A stretch of 7,663 nucleotides of DNA from Acinetobacter sp. (GTDB lineage Bacteria > Pseudomonadota > Gammaproteobacteria > Pseudomonadales > Moraxellaceae), in NCBI GenBank assembly GCA_030152675.1, contig JASLIY010000315.1, forward strand, positions 1 to 7,663, given 5' to 3'. How positions within the stretch are numbered: position 1 is the first letter of the stretch; each line of letters starts with the position of its first letter. Below, in pieces: positions 1-5,510 of the stretch. The position numbers were made by a program, and so were the translations under genes. The notes under the pieces were generated by a model. The model searched no databases and had not been told where the DNA came from. It saw nothing but the letters and a program-made list of their open reading frames with translations.

Positions 1-425
1 ATGTGACCAAGCCGTTTAGCGTTCAAGAGCTGATGGCGCGGATTCGAGTGATCTTGCGTCAAGTCACCACGCCACCTGAGCGTGCGATCTTTGATGATGG
101 GATGCTCAAGATTGATTTTGCGCAGCGCCAAGTGTATTTAAATCAGCAGTTACTGAGTTTGACCCGTAAAGAATATCGGCTGTTGTCGATGCTGGCGCAG
201 AACAGCGGTCAACTCATCACCCAACCGCAAATCCTGAAAGAACTTTGGGGGCCAACCCATCAAGAAGACACCCATTATTTACGGATTTTGGTGGCTAAGT
301 TACGCAATAAATTAAACGATGATGCGATTCACCCGACGTACATCGCCACCGAGCCTGGGGTTGGTTTGCGTTTTCTGGCCAAGAATATCGCCGTGGTCGC
401 GACTGCCGAACTGGCAAAAAAATAG
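1..425 (+). CDS. kdpE: KdpE-type response regulator, C-terminal part (5' end outside window)
   Basis: The reading frame is already open at the left edge; the first whole codon is the GTG at 3-5, and it ends at TAG 423-425. The visible 140 residues begin at the end of the receiver domain: V-T-K-P-F, where the Lys is the invariant active-site lysine and the Pro the usual cis-proline. An OmpR/PhoB winged-helix DNA-binding domain follows (about residues 30-128). The stretch WGP...HYLRI in the recognition region and the TEPGVGLRFL wing resemble E. coli KdpE (WGPN...HYLRI, TETGIGYRFM) more than other OmpR-type regulators. KdpE, phosphorylated by the sensor kinase KdpD, activates the high-affinity potassium transporter KdpFABC; kdpD would be expected just upstream. 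The GTG at 3 is an internal valine codon, not a start. The last codons are Lys-Lys-stop in an A-run that also serves the opposite strand. Assignment as an OmpR-family regulator is near certain; KdpE specifically is likely. Confidence 0.85.
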   Translation, partial: VTKPFSVQELMARIRVILRQVTTPPERAIFDDGMLKIDFAQRQVYLNQQLLSLTRKEYRLLSMLAQNSGQLITQPQILKELWGPTHQEDTHYLRILVAKLRNKLNDDAIHPTYIATEPGVGLRFLAKNIAVVATAELAKK

Positions 426-443
426 GATCTCGAAGAGACCCTA
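416..443 (-). terminator. Intrinsic terminator of the lplT-like/coq7 operon
   Basis: Read on the minus strand, a hairpin runs from 443 down to 423. Plus-strand arms are 423-431 and 435-443 with a three-base loop (GAA on the plus strand); eight of nine positions pair, the only mismatch being 427/439. It is followed directly by seven T residues (minus strand, 422-416). This is the classic Rho-independent layout. It lies 44 bases past the coq7 stop, so it probably ends the minus-strand operon. The T-run is the complement of the two final lysine codons of kdpE, so the terminator reaches into the converging gene. Confidence 0.78.
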
Positions 444-449
444 AGTTTT
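423..449 (+). terminator. Plus-strand use of the same hairpin, likely kdpE terminator
   Basis: The same imperfect 9-bp hairpin (423-443) is followed on the plus strand by A-A-G-TTTT (443-449), a short U tract. It begins at the kdpE stop codon itself. It is weaker than the minus-strand version because the U tract is only four bases and is offset by two bases, but a bidirectional terminator between convergent genes is plausible. Confidence 0.5.
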
Positions 450-486
450 ATCGTTTGATCTGTGGTCTATGAGCAATGCAGTTGAC

Positions 487-1122
487 TCAAATAAAGTAAC
501 TGGTTTTGGTCATCAGTTTGGAGATCGCAGTCATGCTGATCCGAACCGGTGCCGGTAGATCAACACCGCCAGCTTTGAGGGCAGTGTCGCGATGTTGTAG
601 TTCATCAATATTCATTTGCTCCAAGATCTGACGGGAGCGCTGATCTTGGGCAGGCAGTTGGCGAATATGATCTTGTAAATGCAGACTGACTTGGCGTTCG
701 GTTTCGGCCACAAAGCCGAGGCTGTACTTGTCACCCGCGATGCCCGCGATGGCACCCATGCCAAAGGATAGGCCGTACCACACTGGATTAAATAAACTGG
801 TGTGGCTATCGAGTTCTTTTAGGCGCTGTTCACACCATGCCAAGTGATCTTGTTCTTCGATCGCGGCATGTTGCATCTCTTGACGCACATGCGGCAGTTT
901 CGCCGTGAGTGCTTGACCATGATAGAGCGCTTGGGCGCAGACTTCGCCACTGTGGTTGACGCGCATTAAACCGGCAACATGACGCGCTTCACTGACGCCG
1001 AGTTGACTTTCAACCGTTTCGGCAGGGCTGTCGCGATGCGCTGCTGTTGCGCCCGGAACCAAGCTTCTTAGGGCTTGATCAAAAGAATGAATCATTTTGT
1101 CTATACCTGTGTATTGTCGCAT
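487..1122 (-). CDS. coq7: Coq7, 2-polyprenyl-3-methyl-6-methoxy-1,4-benzoquinone monooxygenase
   Basis: This 211-residue ferritin-like diiron enzyme performs the last ring hydroxylation of ubiquinone synthesis, using O2, at the inner membrane. It replaces the flavin enzyme UbiF of E. coli. The complete set of family iron ligands is visible: E60 (in NHSGE), the E90-x-x-H93 pair, E142 (in AETER) and the E174-x-x-H177 pair. The N-terminal half carries the conserved RVNHSGEVCAQALYHGQ block and the protein ends TKTSYFI. I chose the ATG at 1120-1122 because GGAGG stands 7 bases before it and the MRQYTGID... start fits the family length. An in-frame ATG at 1236 would add 38 residues that lie within the upstream gene and do not resemble Coq7. 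The start overlaps the end of the LplT-like gene by 22 bases, which points to one mRNA and probable translational coupling. The gene is intact. Confidence 0.95.
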   Translation of the reverse strand: MRQYTGIDKMIHSFDQALRSLVPGATAAHRDSPAETVESQLGVSEARHVAGLMRVNHSGEVCAQALYHGQALTAKLPHVRQEMQHAAIEEQDHLAWCEQRLKELDSHTSLFNPVWYGLSFGMGAIAGIAGDKYSLGFVAETERQVSLHLQDHIRQLPAQDQRSRQILEQMNIDELQHRDTALKAGGVDLPAPVRISMTAISKLMTKTSYFI

Positions 1123-2462
1123 GATTGATCCTCCAGTGTTTGATGAGTAAGCGTGTTTTGACGATGGGCCAGTTTCACTTTGAGTTTGCGCAGCAACACG
1201 ATGGTGAAGACTGCACTCAATACTGCCGTGATACAAAACAGTATTTTTAAGTCAATTTTCAATATGCTCAAGATGATAATCGAGAATATCGCGGATGTAA
1301 CCATAAAAATGGCATTCAGGATGTTATTTGCAGCCACCACACGTGCACGATGCGATTTTGGAGCATAGGCTTGCATCATGGTGTACAAGGGCACGATATA
1401 AAAACCACCACTGATCCCAAGTAAGATGACCGCCAACATGACGTGGTAATAGGCCGCGCCCGACTGGAACATATCCATCACGCCCAACAATTCGGTGCTG
1501 CTGGCTGCTGGCAGATAAGCCATACTGGCAACCAAATAAAAGGCAAATACCGTCAGGCCGATTGCACCATAGGGCACCATTTTTAGGCTGACTTGACTGC
1601 CACCGATTTTACGACACAGCAAGGAACCGACCCCAATTCCGACCGAGAAAAACGTCAGCAATAGACTGACCACGTTTTCAGAGCCATGTAAATGGTGTTT
1701 GGCGAGCAAGGGAATTTGAGTCAGATAGGTTGCGCCATAGAACCAATACCAAGAGTTGCCGAGTAGGATTAAAAATACCAAGGGCAGTGATTTGGCATAT
1801 TTTAGGGTTTGAAAGCTGGTTCTAAAGAAGTTCCAGTCGATATCGATCTGCTGAGCAGGTTGAGGCTGTTTTAAGATAAATAAACTACTGATATAGCCCA
1901 GCATCGCGATCGATAATACGGTCAGGCTGATCCACACCAAATTGCCCTCAGACATGGAGATGACCGCGCCCCCCAAGATCATCCCGATCAAGATCGCGAT
2001 GGAGGTGCCGGATTGGAACAAGGCGTTGCCTGAGACCAGTTCATTGGATTTTAAAATATCTGGCAAGATGGCGTATTTAATCGGGCCAAAAAAGGTGCTG
2101 TGTGTGCCCATCAGGAACAATGCAGACATCAAGATCCATAGATTGCCCAGCATGTAGCCGACGGTGGCGATCAGCATAACCACAATTTCCAACACCTTGA
2201 TCCAACGCACCAGACCCGAACGCTCATATTTATCGGCCAACTGTCCCGCAGTGGCGGAGAAGATAAAGTAGGGCAAGATAAACAACATGGCTGCAACGTT
2301 ATTTAAGGTGCTGTCGCTGGCAAAGTGAACTTGAATCAAACCATAGGTAAAGATCAGCAGTAAGGATTGCTTAAAAACGTTGTCGTTGAGCGCACCAAAA
2401 AACTGAGTCAGAAACATCGGTAGGAAACGACGACTACTTAAAATATGTTCATTTTTTTCCAT
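1101..2462 (-). CDS. LplT-like major facilitator superfamily transporter
   Basis: A 453-residue polytopic inner-membrane protein with about 12 hydrophobic segments. The start RRFLPMFLTQFFGALNDN (11-28) matches the LplT family (QFLSAFGDN in E. coli), as do GQLADKYERSG (73-83, the MFS loop 2-3 motif), FFGPIKYAILPDIL (124-137; AYSPAKYGIL in E. coli LplT) and GGFYIVPLYTMMQ (352-364). E. coli LplT (about 400 residues) flips lysophospholipids inward for re-acylation by Aas. Similar MFS domains also occur fused to an acyltransferase, but here the protein ends after a basic, polar cytosolic tail (about 425-453) with no acyltransferase attached or adjacent, so the substrate is inferred. The start is ATG 2462-2460, preceded only by a weak AAGA-type ribosome site. 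The gene is first in a two-gene unit, overlaps coq7 by 22 bases, and is divergent from tamA. No frameshift is seen. A generic MFS annotation would be the cautious alternative. Confidence 0.8.
   Translation of the reverse strand: MEKNEHILSSRRFLPMFLTQFFGALNDNVFKQSLLLIFTYGLIQVHFASDSTLNNVAAMLFILPYFIFSATAGQLADKYERSGLVRWIKVLEIVVMLIATVGYMLGNLWILMSALFLMGTHSTFFGPIKYAILPDILKSNELVSGNALFQSGTSIAILIGMILGGAVISMSEGNLVWISLTVLSIAMLGYISSLFILKQPQPAQQIDIDWNFFRTSFQTLKYAKSLPLVFLILLGNSWYWFYGATYLTQIPLLAKHHLHGSENVVSLLLTFFSVGIGVGSLLCRKIGGSQVSLKMVPYGAIGLTVFAFYLVASMAYLPAASSTELLGVMDMFQSGAAYYHVMLAVILLGISGGFYIVPLYTMMQAYAPKSHRARVVAANNILNAIFMVTSAIFSIIILSILKIDLKILFCITAVLSAVFTIVLLRKLKVKLAHRQNTLTHQTLEDQSCDNTQV
1130..1134 (-). 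promoter_or_regulatory. Ribosome binding site deciding the coq7 start
   Basis: The minus strand reads TGGAGGATCAATC then ATG. GGAGG lies 7 bases before the start codon at 1122, a strong match to the Shine-Dalgarno consensus at the ideal distance. It sits inside the coding part of the upstream LplT-like gene, so ribosomes finishing that gene pass directly over it. Confidence 0.85.
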
Positions 2463-2504
2463 ACTGAATCTTCGTAAAAAATATTAATAAATGTGAGTAT
2501 TTCG

Positions 2505-2532
2505 TTATTGTATCGCGAAATTAATGTATGAT
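2505..2532 (+). promoter_or_regulatory. Candidate promoter for tamA
   Basis: TATGAT (2527-2532, within TATGATAAT) is a good -10 element. The best-spaced upstream hexamer, TTATTG (2505-2510, 16-base spacer), is a poor -35. Transcription would begin near 2540, leaving a leader of about 100 AT-rich bases before ATG 2640. The site overlaps the opposing candidate promoter almost completely, so the two could not be occupied together. Confidence 0.3.
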
Positions 2533-2534
2533 AA
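2507..2534 (-). promoter_or_regulatory. Candidate sigma-70 promoter for the lplT-like/coq7 operon
   Basis: On the minus strand, TTATCA (2534-2529) and TACAAT (2512-2507) are separated by 16 bases. They match the -35 and -10 consensus at 4/6 and 5/6 positions. The predicted start of transcription would fall near 2500, giving a leader of about 40 bases before ATG 2462. This was read by eye in an AT-rich region, so chance matches are likely enough to keep confidence moderate. Confidence 0.4.
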
Positions 2535-2639
2535 TTCTCGTCTCATAAATCTTGAATTTTAAATAAATTTCAATTCGTTTTAATGGAATTTAGGCAGTCT
2601 TATGCACCATTTTTACAAGAATTAAGTTTAGAGTGGGTT

Positions 2640-5396
2640 ATGTCAGCACAAATTAAATTTAGAAAATCAGTACTTGCATATAACGTGCAGCGTGTATCTC
2701 AATCAAATGATAGCAATAAATATTTGTGTTTTAGCATTTTATTTAGTGTTTTTGTATCTCCATGTGTGATGGCACAAGATGCAGTTGCGACCGTCGAGAC
2801 GACGCCTGCGACTACACAAGTGATTCCATTGCCGCAGATGTCATCTAGCACTGCAGATAGCAGCGCACAAAATACTGCCCAACCCGTCGCTGAACCAAGC
2901 CAACCAGCAGACCAACCCGTCGCATCGGCACAATCCGCAGTTGAAGCCTCAGACTCGACAGCCACCGTAGACAGTGTGGCCTTATTACAACAACAAAGCC
3001 AAGCGGGACAGATGGCACCGTTCAAACCGATTCAGTTTGAAGATTTAGAAGACATGCCGATTTCAGTGATCGATGAAAGCATGGCCAATGAAATTTATCA
3101 GATTGCAGAAGAAGCCAAACAACAAACCCAACACTTACAACAAAATAGCACCCATGCCACCGATCTTGCGGTTACCGAAAGTAGTGCACAGGAAATTAGT
3201 GAAATCAGCCGTGCCCCGGTCGATGTTGATCAGTTGATGAATAGTATTCAGGCAGATCGTCAAATCGTGGTCGAAGCCAATGCGGCTGGTGTGACGTTGG
3301 CTGATCCAAGTTTTGAACAGCCTGAAGCAGAGGACAAAGACCTCAACTTCTTTCAACGTGCACTGAAAAGAATTCGTCCAGAACGTGACAACGTGGTTGA
3401 AGTGCCCAAGATCAGTACCGTGGTGGAAGGTGCACCAGAAGAGTTGGCCAACAATATCAAAGCCAAACTCTCGAGTTTTACTGTCGAGTCCTTTACCGAC
3501 TTTCACTCTGCGGTGCCGCAATTGCGTGAGCTGTCTAAACTGGCTGCACAGGCGGTGGGCTATTACAACCCGCAGTTTAAGTTTGACAAAGTCAACAATA
3601 CGCGCGTCAAAGTCACGGTTGATCCGGGCGAACCCGTCAGAGTTGCAGAGCAGAATATCGAATTCTCGGGTGCTGGCGAAAACTTGGCTCAGTTCCGAGT
3701 GATTCGCGTACTGCCAGACTTGAACGAAGACGATATTTTAAATCATGGTGCGTATGAGACCACCAAGAGTCGGATTCAAGATGCAGCGGCCAATAACGGT
3801 TTCTTTGATGCCTATTGGCGCTTGCATGATGTCAAGGTCATGCAGCCTGAGAACCTCGCCGATATCAATTTGCGCTATGAAACGGGAGATCGTTATCAGT
3901 TGGGTGAGGTCGAGTTTCGCATGAGCGATCCATCTAAGCCTTTGCCGATTGATCTTAAAATCCTCAAGAGCTTGGCACCGTGGAAGGATGGAGCGGATTA
4001 TACCGCTTGGCGTGTAAATGGTTTGGCCAATAACCTCACCAACTCGCGTTATTTTAACTTTACCTTGGTGGATGCGGTGAAACCCGATCCGATCACCAAA
4101 CCACTTGAATTGCCACCCGATTTACAGGCCTTGGTCGATGAGCGAAATCTGAATGAAGCGGTACTGCTGACGGCAAATGAGAAAAAAATAACCCCAGCGT
4201 CTGCAACTGAAGTGACGCAGAACGTGGTCGATGAAAAACAATTTGCTGGAACAGAGCCACAACAGGCCAACCGCTCCGCACTCACGACTGCAGATCAACA
4301 ACAAGATAAAGAGATCGAATCTGACCAGCTCAAAGACCAAGCACGTGAAAATAAAAAGATTCCTGTGATCGTGACCCTGAATGCCGATCAACTCAACAGT
4401 CTGGAAACCGGTATCGGTTATGGAACAGATACTGGTGCCCGTGTTCGTGGTCAGTATCGCCGTGCCATTGTGAATCATTGGGGGCATTCATTCGACGCCA
4501 ATATGGAAGTTTCGCGAATTCGTCAAGCCGTCGATGGCCGCTATAACATTCCTTATAAACATCCTTTGGATGACTATTTCAGTTTGGTCGGGGGCTATGA
4601 GCGTGAACAACGTGATGGCGTTGGCCCAGACATGAACTTGGTGATCGAGTCTGCAGTACTTGGGGCGGACCGTATCATCAAAGGCTCACGCCGTGATTGG
4701 CAGCATATCTTTGGGGTGCGTTATCGTTTGGATCGTGTGACTCAGCGTGGTGAAGTTGATGTCGATAAATTCCCCGATGCATTTCTGGTGCCAGGTGCAG
4801 AACCTGAGCAAGAGGCGCTGTTATTTGGCTATGAAATTTCCAAGACCAATTCAAACAACCGTTTAAATCCAACTCGTGGTTTTAGACAGACCTATAAAAT
4901 TGAAGCGGCAAGTGACACTGTGCTCAGCGATACCAATATGGCGATCCTGAATGCCAATTGGAAAGCGCTGTATTCCCTCGGTGAAAATGAAGATCATCAG
5001 TTTGTCGGTGGCGTCAATCTTGGTTATATTTTTGCTGATGACTTTACCAAAGTCCCTTATAACTTACGTTACTTTGCCGGTGGCGATCAAAGTATGCGTG
5101 GTTTTGATTATAAAAGCCTATCACCGATCGAATATGGGTATAAAGTCGGGGGTCAAGGGCTGGCTGTGGGCAGTCTAGAATATAACTATCAATTTAAAGA
5201 TGGCTGGCGCGCGGCCGTGTTTAGTGACTTTGGTAATGCGTATAACAAAGACTTCAGCAACAAGACTGAATATAGTGTCGGCGTAGGGATACGTTGGCGC
5301 TCACCGATTGGCCCGATCCGTCTTGATGTCGCCTCTGGGATCTCCGATGAAGGCAATCCGATTCGTTTACACTTTTTTATTGGGTCACAACTTTAA
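2640..5396 (+). CDS. tamA: TamA, Omp85-family outer-membrane translocation and assembly protein
   Basis: 918 residues from ATG 2640. The N-terminus has a basic, polar region, then a hydrophobic signal core (about 27-45) with probable cleavage at VMA/QDA. Next comes a Gln/Ala/Ser/Thr/Pro-rich stretch (46-130) and an acidic linker to about 255. Three POTRA domains follow: about 257-332 (ending QAVGYYNPQFKFD...VDPGEP), 332-416 and 418-583. The third is interrupted by a polar Gln/Glu/Asp-rich insertion at about 485-572. The C-terminal barrel (584-918) starts LETGIGYGTDTGARV, carries the Omp85 MRGF motif with R820, has VGIRWRSPIGPIRLD near the end and closes on FFIGSQL. E. coli TamA (577 residues; RSIRGY, VGVRWESPVGPIKLD) aligns block by block. 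TamA works with TamB in outer-membrane protein insertion and phospholipid traffic. I prefer ATG 2640, after the weak GAGTGGG site, to the in-frame ATG 2583, which lacks a ribosome site and adds 19 residues. The gene is intact. Confidence 0.9.
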   Translation: MSAQIKFRKSVLAYNVQRVSQSNDSNKYLCFSILFSVFVSPCVMAQDAVATVETTPATTQVIPLPQMSSSTADSSAQNTAQPVAEPSQPADQPVASAQSAVEASDSTATVDSVALLQQQSQAGQMAPFKPIQFEDLEDMPISVIDESMANEIYQIAEEAKQQTQHLQQNSTHATDLAVTESSAQEISEISRAPVDVDQLMNSIQADRQIVVEANAAGVTLADPSFEQPEAEDKDLNFFQRALKRIRPERDNVVEVPKISTVVEGAPEELANNIKAKLSSFTVESFTDFHSAVPQLRELSKLAAQAVGYYNPQFKFDKVNNTRVKVTVDPGEPVRVAEQNIEFSGAGENLAQFRVIRVLPDLNEDDILNHGAYETTKSRIQDAAANNGFFDAYWRLHDVKVMQPENLADINLRYETGDRYQLGEVEFRMSDPSKPLPIDLKILKSLAPWKDGADYTAWRVNGLANNLTNSRYFNFTLVDAVKPDPITKPLELPPDLQALVDERNLNEAVLLTANEKKITPASATEVTQNVVDEKQFAGTEPQQANRSALTTADQQQDKEIESDQLKDQARENKKIPVIVTLNADQLNSLETGIGYGTDTGARVRGQYRRAIVNHWGHSFDANMEVSRIRQAVDGRYNIPYKHPLDDYFSLVGGYEREQRDGVGPDMNLVIESAVLGADRIIKGSRRDWQHIFGVRYRLDRVTQRGEVDVDKFPDAFLVPGAEPEQEALLFGYEISKTNSNNRLNPTRGFRQTYKIEAASDTVLSDTNMAILNANWKALYSLGENEDHQFVGGVNLGYIFADDFTKVPYNLRYFAGGDQSMRGFDYKSLSPIEYGYKVGGQGLAVGSLEYNYQFKDGWRAAVFSDFGNAYNKDFSNKTEYSVGVGIRWRSPIGPIRLDVASGISDEGNPIRLHFFIGSQL
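2879..2923 (+). repeat. In-frame 12-base direct repeat, 33-base period, in tamA
   Basis: CCAACCCGTCGC occurs exactly at 2879-2890 and again at 2912-2923. The 33-base spacing equals 11 codons and keeps the frame, giving QPVAEPSQPAD followed by QPVASAQSAVE. It lies in the low-complexity linker behind the signal peptide and may mark slippage-driven growth of the linker. Only two copies are present. Confidence 0.6.
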
Positions 5397-5411
5397 TTTT
5401 GAGTTGACCCA
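5381..5411 (+). other. Hairpin spanning the tamA stop codon
   Basis: TGGGTCA (5381-5387) pairs with TGACCCA (5405-5411) and ACT (5390-5392) with AGT (5402-5404), leaving a two-base CA bulge and a nine-base loop. The stop TAA (5394-5396) lies in the loop. A short TTTT (5413-5416) follows. It could be a weak terminator or a 3'-end stabilising structure, since only four T residues follow and the stem has a bulge. Confidence 0.45.
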
Positions 5412-5431
5412 CTTTTGCATACCGGTATGAC
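5404..5431 (+). promoter_or_regulatory. Weak candidate promoter in front of tamB
   Basis: TTGACC (5404-5409) and TATGAC (5426-5431) are spaced by 16 bases and match the -35 and -10 consensus at 5/6 and 4/6 positions. A transcript from here would start near 5438 and meet the terminator hairpin at 5463 almost at once. The -35 hexamer also belongs to the hairpin at 5381-5411, so this may be coincidence. Confidence 0.2.
5418..5429. repeat. Perfect 12-base palindrome between tamA and tamB
   Basis: CATACCGGTATG is its own reverse complement and does not extend beyond 12 bases. It covers the spacer and -10 of the weak promoter candidate at 5404-5431. It could be a regulator half-site pair or chance; no known operator is recognised. 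Confidence 0.4.
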
Positions 5432-5462
5432 TGAATTGAGCCGTGGTATGTTACAACAGATC

Positions 5463-5496
5463 TTCAAACCCTCATCTGCGGGGTTTGAATTGTTTT
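5463..5496 (+). terminator. Intrinsic terminator between tamA and tamB
   Basis: TTCAAACCC (5463-5471) and GGGTTTGAA (5481-5489) form a perfect 9-bp stem with a nine-base loop, followed by TTGTTTT (5490-5496). It should end much of the tamA transcript. It finishes only 14 bases before the first tamB ATG, so tamB needs read-through or its own promoter. One possible promoter overlaps the right arm: TTGAAT 5485-5490 and AATAAT 5507-5512, 16-base spacer, which would favour a tamB start at 5529 or 5535. Confidence 0.8.
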
Positions 5497-5510
5497 GATT
5501 AAACTAAATA

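Noticed and set aside
1123..1236. N-terminal extension of coq7 to an upstream in-frame ATG at 1236 (249 residues)
   Set aside because: The extra 38 residues lie inside the transporter gene in another frame, are unlike Coq7, and a strong ribosome site supports ATG 1122.
2583..2639. Upstream in-frame start for tamA at 2583
   Set aside because: No ribosome site precedes it, and it would put 19 further residues before an already long signal-peptide n-region; ATG 2640 is better, though not certain.
2699..3025. Open antisense frame of 108 codons over the tamA linker
   Set aside because: It is a shadow of the low-complexity Ala/Ser/Gln coding region; its Cys/Trp/Ala-rich product resembles nothing and it lacks a ribosome site.
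3135..3521. Antisense frame of 128 codons inside tamA
   Set aside because: It lies opposite a well-supported POTRA-coding region and shows no recognisable domain.
4122..4487. Antisense frame of 121 codons across the POTRA3 insertion of tamA
   Set aside because: It extends into the conserved barrel-coding sequence on the other strand and has no independent support.
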